A stretch of DNA of 64,000 nucleotides from NCBI GenBank assembly GCA_041671525.1, contig JBAZBJ010000001.1:62001-126000 (forward strand), read 5' to 3'. This document shows, in pieces, positions 24,258-33,006 of the stretch. The notes under the pieces are model-generated. The model was given only the letters and a program-made list of their open reading frames with translations. It did no database searches and was not told the origin of the DNA. Both the position numbers and the translations under genes were made by a program. The DNA comes from UBA11098 sp041671525. GTDB lineage: Bacteria; Patescibacteriota; Minisyncoccia; Moranbacterales; UBA2206. Numbering within the stretch: the first letter of the stretch is position 1; each line of letters starts with the position of its first letter.

Positions 24258-26132
24258 ATGGCAGATTCAAACGCACAAAAAGAGATTTCAATTGAGGCGG
24301 CGAATAAAGAAATTTATTCTCCGTCCGAAAGCGAATCGGCGCTCGTTGAAAAATGGAAGAAGAGGTTCAACAGGGCAGAAACTTATTTGAAGCCGTATCG
24401 TTCAAAATGGCTTCGAATGTATAAGCTGTATCGTGCCTATCAGGAAAAAACGAATTACGCATATCAAACGCGGCTTATGCCACCGATAGCGTTTCAGATA
24501 GTGGAAACAGTGGCCTCGCGCATGGTTACTGCCAAACGAAAAACAAGAGTTCTTCCCCGCGACAAAAAAGATGTGAATTCCAAATCAATACAGGCATGGG
24601 ACGATCTGGTTGATTATGATTTTGATATCATCAAGCTTCAAAAGAAACTTCCTCGCTGGATAAAATCGGCAATTACATTCGGAAACGGCATTGCAATGGT
24701 GACTTGGCTGACTGATGAAGGCGTAGGTCATGACGATCCATTCCTGACAATTTGCGATTTATGGGATATTCTTCCCGCTCCTGAAACCGAAGATTTGGAA
24801 GAGGATTGCCCTTGGCTCATTCGTCGTATCGTCAAATCGAAAGAAAAAATAGAGCAGGAGGAAAAAGCAAGAGAAGAGAATGCACTTTATCAAAATGTAA
24901 ATTTTCTCCAGCCGAAACAAATAGAAGATTGGAAACAGGAACGCTATGACATCAACGTTAAAAAAATGGGACAGATTCAGAGCTCCGAATCAAAAACGCA
25001 AGGTGATTCGATAATTAAAGTTTCTGGGGAAAAATACGAACGGGAAAAACTGGTTGAGATGTGGGAATGTTATGACTTTGAAAGCGGGAAACTGGTCACC
25101 ATAGGAAATCGCGAAATATTGATGCGCAATGACGAAAGTCCATATCAAAAAGTGAACCACGGACGTATATTTCTGAATCTGGCCGATCATGAAGTTAATT
25201 GGGAAATGTGGGCAATTGGGCACATTGAACCGGTGGAGACCACGATCGTGGAAATTGCAGATCTGCGAAATCAGCGAATGGATGACGTGATTTTGATGCT
25301 TGATCCTGTAATTAAAATTAGAAAAGATTCGGGAATTTCCAAAAATGATATTATTTTTGCTCCCGGCGCAAAATGGGAACTGAGAAAAATGGACGATGTT
25401 GTGGTTGAAAGATTGCCCGATATTTCTCTGATGGGAGTAAACGAAGAGAGAATGCTTCATGACGAAATCGAAAAGACGCTGGCTATATCGGAATATGTTC
25501 AGGGCATACCACAATCTTCAAACGAACCGATCGGCAAGGTTGCCATGCTGATCGGGCAGAGTAATTTGCGTTTGAGTTCTTTTGCACAAAATTTATCAGA
25601 AACACTTACCAGACTTTCGAACATCCTCATCGAGATGAATCAGGAATTCATTGAAGAAGATAAGCTTTATAGGGTTGTGGGAGATGAAGTGAACTTCAAA
25701 GAATTCACATCGGAAGATAAAAAAATAAAAGTCGATGCCATGGTTTCAGTTGATCCGGTTATACCGCCAGACCAGCAGACAAGACTCAATCAAGTGTTGC
25801 TCCTATATGACAGACTGGTGGCTCAGGATAAACCCGATCCAAACAATGTCGACGAATTCGCGCAGTGGAAAAAGCGTAAGCGAGTCATTCAGGAAATGAT
25901 GCTGGAAGAAATGGACAAGGAAGCTTATAGTGCATTGCTACTGGGAGAAGAAAAAAAGGAGCCAATGCAGAATGCACAGGAGACAAAAGCCCAGCCTGAG
26001 GTGCCTCCACCTATTCCGCAGCCAGGCACTCCTGCTCAAATAATATCTGAAAAAGTTCAACCTCAGCCTAGCTTCATGAGAAGAATGTTATCAAGAATTC
26101 CCTTCCTTAAATCTAAAATAAATAAGCAATAA
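24258..26132 (+). CDS. Phage portal protein
   Basis: A 624-residue protein with the size and layout of podovirus-type portals. The N-terminal region has RAETYLKPYRSKWLRMYKLY and RLMPPIAFQIVETVASRM, the usual clip/wing entry; the middle holds GHIEPVETTIVEIADLRNQ, and the C-terminus is Pro/Gln-rich. Portals form the dodecameric ring at one capsid vertex through which DNA is packaged. The gene starts the virion operon, right after an attenuator-like hairpin, with no SD. No terminase gene lies on either side in this window. Confidence 0.82.
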   Translation: MADSNAQKEISIEAANKEIYSPSESESALVEKWKKRFNRAETYLKPYRSKWLRMYKLYRAYQEKTNYAYQTRLMPPIAFQIVETVASRMVTAKRKTRVLPRDKKDVNSKSIQAWDDLVDYDFDIIKLQKKLPRWIKSAITFGNGIAMVTWLTDEGVGHDDPFLTICDLWDILPAPETEDLEEDCPWLIRRIVKSKEKIEQEEKAREENALYQNVNFLQPKQIEDWKQERYDINVKKMGQIQSSESKTQGDSIIKVSGEKYEREKLVEMWECYDFESGKLVTIGNREILMRNDESPYQKVNHGRIFLNLADHEVNWEMWAIGHIEPVETTIVEIADLRNQRMDDVILMLDPVIKIRKDSGISKNDIIFAPGAKWELRKMDDVVVERLPDISLMGVNEERMLHDEIEKTLAISEYVQGIPQSSNEPIGKVAMLIGQSNLRLSSFAQNLSETLTRLSNILIEMNQEFIEEDKLYRVVGDEVNFKEFTSEDKKIKVDAMVSVDPVIPPDQQTRLNQVLLLYDRLVAQDKPDPNNVDEFAQWKKRKRVIQEMMLEEMDKEAYSALLLGEEKKEPMQNAQETKAQPEVPPPIPQPGTPAQIISEKVQPQPSFMRRMLSRIPFLKSKINKQ

Positions 26133-26137
26133 TTATT

Positions 26138-26335
26138 ATGGCGAAAACAAATCTGATTAAAAGCATCGCGGTTACAGTCTTGAGCAAAACCCTCAGTGGG
26201 GGTGATTGCATTGTATCTTTACAGGAAGAACATGGCAGGGTGCACACGATATATCTTTCACGCGAGGAATCCTCAGGCATTGATTTGGGATATAGCTTGA
26301 AATTTACCATTGAAAAGGTCGAATCAAAATCATAA
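26138..26335 (+). CDS. Small phage protein, beta-rich
   Basis: A 65-residue protein following the portal by 5 bases, with strand-like hydrophobic alternation over its length. It is conserved in position only. It may be a head-completion or decoration factor; no family is recognised. Confidence 0.5.
   Translation: MAKTNLIKSIAVTVLSKTLSGGDCIVSLQEEHGRVHTIYLSREESSGIDLGYSLKFTIEKVESKS
26315..26323 (+). promoter_or_regulatory. AAGGTCGAA motif, copy 1
   Basis: The nonamer AAGGTCGAA lies 29 bases before the ATG at 26353, inside the 3' end of the upstream gene. Three more exact copies occur 29-35 bases before virion gene starts. Confidence 0.4.
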
Positions 26336-26352
26336 TTAATCGAAATAAATTT

Positions 26353-26700
26353 ATGCAAAACAAACAAGTAGAAGAAAAAGGAGCAGCAGATATGAATGTG
26401 GATGAAAATGCGGATCAGGAGAAAGTCACCAAGATCACGCTGAAAAATCAAAAACCGGAAAATCAAAATGCGGAAGAAGTTGATGCTAATTGGAAAAAAG
26501 TCGAAAGCGTCATAGGAGCAGCGAAAGAGGTTTATCAGTCAGGAAAAGCAAGCTTCGGCGATATAGTAGAGACTATGATTGCAACGTTTCAGGACCTGCT
26601 GACAAGTGAAACTGATGGATCTGCAATGGGCGGTTTATATGGCGGTCCACAGATGAACATTCCTGCAGAACCAGATTCCAAGCAAGAACCGCAACAATAG
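26353..26700 (+). CDS. Hypothetical phage protein
   Basis: A 115-residue acidic, Asn/Glu/Lys-rich protein with a helical central part and a Gly-rich tail. It lies between portal and scaffold, the usual place for head-assembly helpers. No recognised domain. Confidence 0.5.
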   Translation: MQNKQVEEKGAADMNVDENADQEKVTKITLKNQKPENQNAEEVDANWKKVESVIGAAKEVYQSGKASFGDIVETMIATFQDLLTSETDGSAMGGLYGGPQMNIPAEPDSKQEPQQ

Positions 26701-26702
26701 CC

Positions 26703-26981
26703 ATGGATAAAAATGAAGAAAAATTCGAAGCAGGATTGGCAGTGTTGGAAATGGCCAGAACGGCTGGATGGAAATGGCTTGAAGGGAAAATAAAACAGGA
26801 GCTCTCAATGGAATATGACGAACTCAGAGAGTTTGAACTAGCAGGAAAAACTGCAGAAGAAATCGCTTCTGAATATCTCCAGCATCGCGCCAATGCGAAT
26901 GCTTACGAAAAAATATTGAGTATGGTGGATACAGCCATTCGCGAAAAGGATGAAGCAGCTGACATAATTAGCCGCGGATAA
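26703..26981 (+). CDS. Hypothetical phage protein, helical
   Basis: A 92-residue helical protein (charged, no membrane segment), 2 bases after the upstream gene. Position suggests a head-assembly role. No family is recognised. Confidence 0.5.
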   Translation: MDKNEEKFEAGLAVLEMARTAGWKWLEGKIKQELSMEYDELREFELAGKTAEEIASEYLQHRANANAYEKILSMVDTAIREKDEAADIISRG

Positions 26982-27040
26982 CTATCCGTCATAAATCAGA
27001 AATCATAAAGAAAATAAAATTTTAATCTTAATAATCGCAT

Positions 27041-27946
27041 ATGAATAAAGATCGAAAAAAGGAGCTGGATACGCTTCTTAAAGCAGACCAAGAAGAACAA
27101 GAGCAAGAGGAAAAGAAAGAAGATGAAAAAAATGAAGAAGAGGAAAAATCAAATCAGGACGATGAAAAAAGCGAGGAAGAAAAAGAAAAAAATGATAAGG
27201 AGGAGGAATCTGAAGAGGAAGATGATGAAAATAATGAAAAGGAGAAAAAAGACGAGGAAAATGAAAATGAAGAAGATGAAGAATCCGATGATGAAAAAGT
27301 TGAGACGGATGAAAAAGAAGCCGGGAAAAAAGATAAATGGCATGGCAAAAGTCGCGAAGAAGTCATCCAGATGTATGAGGATCTGGATAACAAAAAACCG
27401 ACTGAAATTAAAAATAATGATTCCAAGATCGAAAAAAAGAATGAATCGAAGCAAAGCGACTCACCCGATGGCATTGAAGTTCCTTCTGATGAAGAGCTAT
27501 CTCAGATGACTCCGAAACAATTTGCCGAGTGGATGGTTTCAACCGTAAAAAACTTAGTGAGTGAAACTTATGACACCCGAACTCAGATGCGAGATTCGGT
27601 CACGCAAGAAATCAGAGATGCGCAAAAAGATCATCCGCTTTTGAAAACCAGTCCTGAATATAGAGAACTCGTGCTGTCCCTGATAGACACGGCCTCCCAG
27701 AAGGGCACAGCTATATCATTGAAGGATGCCTGTGAAAAGGTTGATGGATTTGTGGGAAAAGTTAAAGGAGATACAAAGGTTAGTGAAACAGAAAAAATTC
27801 GACTCAAAAAAGCAAAAGCGCAAGTAGAGAGAGGAGCGGGTGCTCCGATTTCGCACGGCGAAGACAAGGGGGCGGAAGAACGCCGCCTCGAACAAATCTT
27901 CGGAACAAGCGGATCAAAAAGCCCCTTGGGAGGTTTGGGAGTATAA
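27041..27946 (+). CDS. Putative capsid scaffolding protein
   Basis: A 301-residue protein. Residues about 10-105 are almost entirely Glu, Asp, Lys, Asn and Ser, an extreme low-complexity coil. The C-terminal two thirds are helical (TPKQFAEWMVSTVKNLV and similar) and end in a Gly-rich tail. Acidic, helical proteins just before the capsid gene are typically scaffolds that leave or are cut from the procapsid. The role is inferred from position and composition. Confidence 0.65.
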   Translation: MNKDRKKELDTLLKADQEEQEQEEKKEDEKNEEEEKSNQDDEKSEEEKEKNDKEEESEEEDDENNEKEKKDEENENEEDEESDDEKVETDEKEAGKKDKWHGKSREEVIQMYEDLDNKKPTEIKNNDSKIEKKNESKQSDSPDGIEVPSDEELSQMTPKQFAEWMVSTVKNLVSETYDTRTQMRDSVTQEIRDAQKDHPLLKTSPEYRELVLSLIDTASQKGTAISLKDACEKVDGFVGKVKGDTKVSETEKIRLKKAKAQVERGAGAPISHGEDKGAEERRLEQIFGTSGSKSPLGGLGV

Positions 27947-27956
27947 TCTCCCGGAC

Positions 27957-27965
27957 AAGGTCGAA
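27957..27965 (+). promoter_or_regulatory. AAGGTCGAA motif, copy 2
   Basis: An exact copy of the nonamer 35 bases before the major capsid ATG at 28001, in the gap after the scaffold gene. Confidence 0.4.
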
Positions 27966-28000
27966 ACTCCTATTTAATAAATTAAACAAACAAAAAACAT

Positions 28001-29173
28001 ATGCCTCCAACAAACAGAGGAACTGAGAGTTTAGGTGTTACGCGAAAATACGATGTATCTGATGTGATTTCGCTTCTTGATGTAGCCCGTTATCCATTGC
28101 TTGCCATTCTTACGAATGCAGGAAAAGATCCTGTCACTAAACAGGGAAATGCCCTCAAAAAGAAAGAAACGACCGACCCCGAATTCAAATGGTTTGAAGA
28201 TAAATTCGGTGCTCGTGAAGATATCGTTTCAGGAAATCAGGCAGGTGCTACTTCATTGGTCGTAACGAACGGTTCATATTTCAGTATCGGTGATGTTTTG
28301 CTTTGCGTGAAATCAACGCAGGCCACTAATAATCCGACAGGAGAGGTCATGCTTGTTACTAATGTGAATACGAACACCTTGACGCTTCAGCGCCAAGTAG
28401 GCGACGGATCATTGGGTGGCGGGTTGCTCCAGCAAAACGATATCATTTGGATTATCGGAAATGCCAATGAGGAAGGTGCCAGCATACGGGAAATAAAAGC
28501 AACTGCGATTGCAGAAGCTATCAACTACTGTCAGATATTCAGAACAACTATTGGTATCACTGAAACTGCACGTAATACCGTAGGATGGACCAAAGAAAGC
28601 GATTTCGATTATCAGACTCGCAAAAAAGGTATCGAGCATTTGGTTGATGTAGAAAGAGCTTTCATGTTCGGCAAAAAAGAACTTATCATGAGTGGCGTTC
28701 ATCCGAAAAGATTTACCGGCGGTATTTTCCAAAGAGTGAATCAGGTTGTTTCAAATGTGACCACGCGCGATGACTTCAACGGTTTTCTGAGAACATTGTT
28801 TACTCATGGAAATTCTGAAAAATATCTTCTCGCTTCAGGTTACGTTTTGGACAAGATCAGTAGTTTTGCGCACGATAAGCTCCAGATAGTTCAGGGAGAA
28901 AAGACATTCGGACTCAGCATTGTGAAATATCAATCTCCGCACGGTACGCTTAATATTTTGAAACACGATTTGCTCGCGGGTGATTTATACGGAAAAGCCG
29001 CTATCGGATTGGATATGGAAGCTTTGACTTATAGATTTCTTTCAAATCGTGATACGAAACTTCTTACTAATCGACAGGCTCCAGGAGAAGATTCAAATGT
29101 AAATGAATATTTGACTGAATGCGGACTTCAGCTTGAACAACCGGAACGTCATGCAGTAGTAAAATTTGCTTGA
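28001..29173 (+). CDS. Major capsid protein (SU10-like, DUF5309 type)
   Basis: A 390-residue protein with the sequence rhythm of SU10-like HK97-fold capsid proteins: N-arm, the DFDYQTRKKGIEHLVDVERAF spine-helix-like stretch with FGKKEL, then ALTYRFLSNRDTKLLTNRQ near the end. It follows the scaffold gene in the usual order portal-scaffold-capsid. The match is by pattern, so a search is needed to confirm the subfamily. It has no cleavable prohead part that I can see. Confidence 0.75.
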   Translation: MPPTNRGTESLGVTRKYDVSDVISLLDVARYPLLAILTNAGKDPVTKQGNALKKKETTDPEFKWFEDKFGAREDIVSGNQAGATSLVVTNGSYFSIGDVLLCVKSTQATNNPTGEVMLVTNVNTNTLTLQRQVGDGSLGGGLLQQNDIIWIIGNANEEGASIREIKATAIAEAINYCQIFRTTIGITETARNTVGWTKESDFDYQTRKKGIEHLVDVERAFMFGKKELIMSGVHPKRFTGGIFQRVNQVVSNVTTRDDFNGFLRTLFTHGNSEKYLLASGYVLDKISSFAHDKLQIVQGEKTFGLSIVKYQSPHGTLNILKHDLLAGDLYGKAAIGLDMEALTYRFLSNRDTKLLTNRQAPGEDSNVNEYLTECGLQLEQPERHAVVKFA

Positions 29174-29197
29174 TAGATATCTGAGGATCCTTCAGGT

Positions 29198-29237
29198 TCT
29201 GGTCGGACGGGCACGCTTTCCAAACCCGCCTGACCAG
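29198..29237 (+). promoter_or_regulatory. Imperfect hairpin after the capsid gene
   Basis: CTGGTC/GACCAG and CGGG/CCCG form a long stem with one mismatch and a G-U pair. There is no T-run, so it is more likely an mRNA-stabilising or processing element, which would suit a highly expressed capsid mRNA. Confidence 0.4.
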
Positions 29238-29270
29238 AGGGAAAGCCCTTGAAGGGTACCGCAGTAAATA

Positions 29271-29279
29271 AAGGTCGAA
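29271..29279 (+). promoter_or_regulatory. AAGGTCGAA motif, copy 3
   Basis: An exact nonamer copy 34 bases before the ATG at 29314. Confidence 0.4.
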
Positions 29280-29313
29280 CTGCGGATAATTTAAAAATAA
29301 TTTTCAATCAACT

Positions 29314-29748
29314 ATGGCAAAGGCAAAAACATCAACACCTGAAAAACCTAAGGTGAAGTCAAAACGTTATGCGACCCGTTACGGTCATCACTACAGTATA
29401 GTGATGATTCCTACGGTAACTGAAGTGATTAATGGAATCGCCGTAACACGTCCGGGAAAAACGATCGAATTTAAAAACGGCATCTATGAGACAAGCGAGC
29501 AATACGAGCAAGACTTTTTGGATAAATCTCCGTTCGTGGGCATCGATTATCAAGAAGTTACAAAGGCGGTAAACTCGGCGCTTGTAAGTAAATCGCTTGC
29601 TGAAAGAGAATCTGAATTGAAAGCAAAAGAAGATGAATTGAGTCGCAGAGAAATGGCACTGAAAGGCAAGGAGGAAGGATCAGAAATTACCAGCGAAGAC
29701 GCAGGCTCGTCAAAGGAAAAAACAAAAAGTAAACAGCCGAAGTTTTAA
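29314..29748 (+). CDS. Hypothetical phage virion-module protein
   Basis: A 144-residue protein: basic N-terminus, a central beta-rich part and a C-terminal charged coil (ERESELKAKEDELSRREMALK). It lies just after the capsid gene, so a head-tail connector or decoration role is plausible. No recognised family. Confidence 0.5.
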   Translation: MAKAKTSTPEKPKVKSKRYATRYGHHYSIVMIPTVTEVINGIAVTRPGKTIEFKNGIYETSEQYEQDFLDKSPFVGIDYQEVTKAVNSALVSKSLAERESELKAKEDELSRREMALKGKEEGSEITSEDAGSSKEKTKSKQPKF

Positions 29749-29760
29749 ATTAGGTGATCA

Positions 29761-29769
29761 AAGGTCGAA
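29761..29769 (+). promoter_or_regulatory. AAGGTCGAA motif, copy 4
   Basis: An exact nonamer copy 29 bases before the ATG at 29799. Confidence 0.4.
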
Positions 29770-29798
29770 TAAAAATTACTAACTAAAAAGCAAACGGT

Positions 29799-30092
29799 AT
29801 GACATTGGAAAGCAAATCCAAATTCTCAGTAAATGAAGCTACAGTAGCGGCTGCGGGTACGGCTGTGCAACTTCCTGATTTTGCAGTGGCAGAATCATGC
29901 GAACTGATAATCAAAGCGAAGCGCACGAACAAGGGATCTATCAAGATAGGAGAATCGCAGGCGCAGGCACAAGCCGGAAAATTTACTCTGGAACCAGGCG
30001 AAGCGGTAAAATTGCGAATAGGTAATGCAAATAAAGCCTTCATAGATGCTGAAATAGGAGGCGATAAAGTAGAGCTTATAGTGGAACAATAA
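29799..30092 (+). CDS. Small beta-rich virion protein
   Basis: A 97-residue protein with alternating hydrophobic strands (LIIKAKR, FTLEPGEAVKLRIG, VELIVEQ), like small jelly-roll or Ig-type decoration proteins. No motif is diagnostic. The role is inferred from neighbours. Confidence 0.5.
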   Translation: MTLESKSKFSVNEATVAAAGTAVQLPDFAVAESCELIIKAKRTNKGSIKIGESQAQAQAGKFTLEPGEAVKLRIGNANKAFIDAEIGGDKVELIVEQ

Positions 30093-30101
30093 TAAAATCT
30101 T

Positions 30102-30689
30102 ATGGCGGACTTCATTTCACAAAAAGGAGACTTTTCATTTCTGAGAATAAAAAAGACAGGTAGATATTTCGGAGCATTTCTTACGGGTGGCACTGTCGCA
30201 ACGCAGGCATTAGCTTCGGCAAATTCGCTGCGTGCTTTTCCGTTTTTCGTTCCCAAGACAATGAAATTCGATAGAATTGCAATTCGCGTAAGTACTCTTG
30301 CTACCGGCACTACTCCGAGAGTTCGTCTAGGTGTTTATGAAGATAAGGGCGATGAAAGTGTTTATCCCGGAGCATTAGTATTGGATGCTGGTGAAGTCGC
30401 TGTCAATACTACGGGTCTCAAAGAACTTGTTGTCGATCTTACATTGAAAGGCGGGAAACTTTATTGGCTGGCGCTTCTTGGGCAGGACACTGCATCGTTA
30501 GCTGTTGCAGCAATACCGGCAGCCGATGCATTGGCTACCTTTCTAGGTTTGGACAGTGGACTTACCGGCACTCCTTTTCTAGGTTATGCGGTTACACAAG
30601 CCTATGGAATATTGCCGTTAAATTTTCCGACAGCCGGTCTTACGGATTGGAGTCTGCCCGTGCCACTTATCGCTTTGCGTAAAGCATAA
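30102..30689 (+). CDS. Hypothetical virion structural protein
   Basis: A 195-residue protein rich in Ala, Gly and Leu with beta-sandwich-like strands (MKFDRIAIRVSTL, RVRLGVYED, GGKLYWLALLGQD). These resemble carbohydrate-binding or tail-attached modules in phage fibres. It lies just upstream of the virion amidase. Confidence 0.5.
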   Translation: MADFISQKGDFSFLRIKKTGRYFGAFLTGGTVATQALASANSLRAFPFFVPKTMKFDRIAIRVSTLATGTTPRVRLGVYEDKGDESVYPGALVLDAGEVAVNTTGLKELVVDLTLKGGKLYWLALLGQDTASLAVAAIPAADALATFLGLDSGLTGTPFLGYAVTQAYGILPLNFPTAGLTDWSLPVPLIALRKA

Positions 30690-30697
30690 ACAAATCG

Positions 30698-32338
30698 ATG
30701 AAATATGTAGAAAAAATTCATGCTTCGGTTATTGAAACGATTGATGATGGACGCGAGCAGGATGGAGCTACATGGAACGGTGCAGGCAATTCCGGCAACG
30801 TCATCACTTTTGGAAACCTTAGCGGTTCCAAATATTCCGGAACATTTCGATTCAGGAATATCAATATTCCCAGAAATGCAATCATTGTTTTTGCCAGACT
30901 GAAAATTCGCCCGGCTGTCACAGACTCACAGGATCCTGACGTCAAACTGATAATCAAAGGAATAAAAGAAGCTGATACCAAACCGTTCACGCAAACTTCC
31001 CGGCCGAGTCAACGTCAGAAAACCGTAAACAGTGTTCCTTGGCATATCGTTAAGAAATGGGAAGTTCATGAATGGACGCAAACACCTAATTTGAAATTGA
31101 TAATCGAAGAAATTGTGGCTCAGGCCGCTTGGAAAGCGGGCAATGCACTTGCTCTTTCAGTAGAAGATAATGGGTCAGTCTCCAATCAAACAGAAACATG
31201 TTACGACTCTAGCAAAGGAGCAGGATATGCGGCAGAACTGGACATATGGTATACGACATTGAATGTCAGCATCGGTACTATTGCCGGCACGGATCGTGAC
31301 GGAGTAGAGACGGACAGATTAACATGGCAATCAAGCCCGACAGGAAATGTTATTGCTCTCGGCAACGATGGAGCATCCATTAACGAGGGAGGTTTTATAT
31401 TCAGTGCCCTGAATATTCCGCGTTATGCGAACATTGTCGGAGCCCATCTTCTTCTTACTCAGGCAGATCAGAACAATCGATTTCCAAATCTTCTAATAAA
31501 GGGATTCGCTGAAGATAGCCCCTCACCTTTTGCAAGCAACGGAACTAACCGACCTTCTGTCAGATCAAAAACAAAAGCTCAGGTTGAATGGACTATAGGC
31601 GAAACGGTAAATGGTACTTTTGTTGGAATTCATTGGTCAGCCAACAGTGTATATGAATCGCCAGATATTCGCGAGATAGTTCAGGAAATCGTGGACCGCG
31701 AGGGATGGACTCAAACGAGCAATCTTGGAATCGTGCTGGAAAATCTTTCGTCCTGGAGCGGACAATATAAACTGCCATGGGACTATGTGAAAAGCAATGG
31801 AGAATTCGCGGCAAAAATTCTGGTCGTGTGGGATGCTTTGAGAAGTTTTCGTACCACAAAAAAAGATGTGCAAAAATTCGAAAAATCAAATTATCCCGAA
31901 TTCATAATAGTACACCACACTGCAACTCCTCGTGATTCTACTCGTTTCGCTACCATCAAGAATAATCATATAGGGATAGGATGGGGCGATATTGCATATC
32001 ATCATTGGATTGCGGGAGCGATGGACGGAATCGGAACCCATTTTGTTGGACGTCCTGAGAACAAGATCGGCGCGCATGCAGATACTGAAAAAATGAATTA
32101 CCGATCGATAGGCATAGCAATGTGTGGAAACTTTCATCCTGCTAGCGGAAATGAGCAACCCAGTTCCGAGCAGCTGGCAACACTTCAGAATCTTCTGGAC
32201 AAAATAAGAAAAGAGCGGGGGATTCCGAAAGAAAGAGTGCTGGGACACCGGGAAGTTCCGGATGCAACCGATTGTCCGGGAGATAATCTGATGGAATATA
32301 TAAAACGATACCGTGCTACGGGCAGATTAATCAATTGA
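30698..32338 (+). CDS. Virion-associated N-acetylmuramoyl-L-alanine amidase with duplicated beta-modules
   Basis: A 546-residue protein. Two related beta-rich modules (about residues 1-180 and 185-370) share the patterns NIP-RNAIIV/NIPRYANIV, KGI/KGFAED, RPSQRQK/RPSVRSK and WTQT, suggesting a tandem duplication of a DNRLRE-like surface module. The C-terminus (about residues 395-540) is a PGRP-type amidase: IVHHTA near 403 and GHREV near 515 supply the zinc His and DCPG near 525 the third ligand. It probably binds and opens the host wall during entry, separately from the endolysin at 41116. Confidence 0.8.
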   Translation: MKYVEKIHASVIETIDDGREQDGATWNGAGNSGNVITFGNLSGSKYSGTFRFRNINIPRNAIIVFARLKIRPAVTDSQDPDVKLIIKGIKEADTKPFTQTSRPSQRQKTVNSVPWHIVKKWEVHEWTQTPNLKLIIEEIVAQAAWKAGNALALSVEDNGSVSNQTETCYDSSKGAGYAAELDIWYTTLNVSIGTIAGTDRDGVETDRLTWQSSPTGNVIALGNDGASINEGGFIFSALNIPRYANIVGAHLLLTQADQNNRFPNLLIKGFAEDSPSPFASNGTNRPSVRSKTKAQVEWTIGETVNGTFVGIHWSANSVYESPDIREIVQEIVDREGWTQTSNLGIVLENLSSWSGQYKLPWDYVKSNGEFAAKILVVWDALRSFRTTKKDVQKFEKSNYPEFIIVHHTATPRDSTRFATIKNNHIGIGWGDIAYHHWIAGAMDGIGTHFVGRPENKIGAHADTEKMNYRSIGIAMCGNFHPASGNEQPSSEQLATLQNLLDKIRKERGIPKERVLGHREVPDATDCPGDNLMEYIKRYRATGRLIN

Positions 32339-32345
32339 AAACAGT

Positions 32346-33002
32346 ATGCAGTTACAAGAATTTTTACAGGATCTTAATGCCCGCATGTCGGCCGCCAAAA
32401 CGACTGGGTTTTGGAATGAGGCAGACAAAAAAAGATGGATAAACAAATCCATAGTGCGTGCTTGCAATTTTGCAAGATGGAATTTTCTTAATCATCATTC
32501 CACTCAACTGACAGAGAAAGATACAGAAGCATATTTTTTACCATTCGATTATCGGCAGGGTGGAATGATGTTTTTGAAAGTTGATGGACAGGAACATGCA
32601 AAGACAAACATTGAAAATTATCAGAGCTGCAATTATTTATGGGAGCGAGTATTTTGTCTTATCGGTGATCAATTTCTGATCAAACCTGCCCCTTCAAATG
32701 ACGGAAAGATCATTGATATATATTATCGTCGCCGTCTTATCCCACTCGTCAATGACACCGATGAACCTGTGACGCCTGAAGAAATGGACGAGGCAATAAT
32801 AAAATTCACACTCGGTATTTGCCTGAAAAAGGAACCTAACCGAAGTACAGATGCTGACAGAAATATCTTGGAAGCGACTGCTATTCTTCAGCAGATAAAA
32901 GACAGGCAGGATGAAGAAATTGGAGAGGCGGGGTTTGTCGGACAGGCCACGAGTTCACGATTTCTATATCGAAGCTGTAATCCAGGGGATTTCAACGAAT
33001 AA
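32346..33002 (+). CDS. Putative tail/neck adaptor protein
   Basis: A 218-residue protein with helical and mixed segments (DADRNILEATAILQQIKDRQDEE near the C-terminus). Its place between portal/capsid genes and fibre genes fits a connector of the short tail. The gene ends 4 bases before the next. No family is recognised. Confidence 0.5.
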   Translation: MQLQEFLQDLNARMSAAKTTGFWNEADKKRWINKSIVRACNFARWNFLNHHSTQLTEKDTEAYFLPFDYRQGGMMFLKVDGQEHAKTNIENYQSCNYLWERVFCLIGDQFLIKPAPSNDGKIIDIYYRRRLIPLVNDTDEPVTPEEMDEAIIKFTLGICLKKEPNRSTDADRNILEATAILQQIKDRQDEEIGEAGFVGQATSSRFLYRSCNPGDFNE

Positions 33003-33006
33003 AATT

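Noticed and set aside
27123..27509. Basic Lys/Met-rich frame (128 codons) over the scaffold gene
   Set aside because: It is the shifted reading of the acidic low-complexity stretch of the scaffold gene, not a protein.
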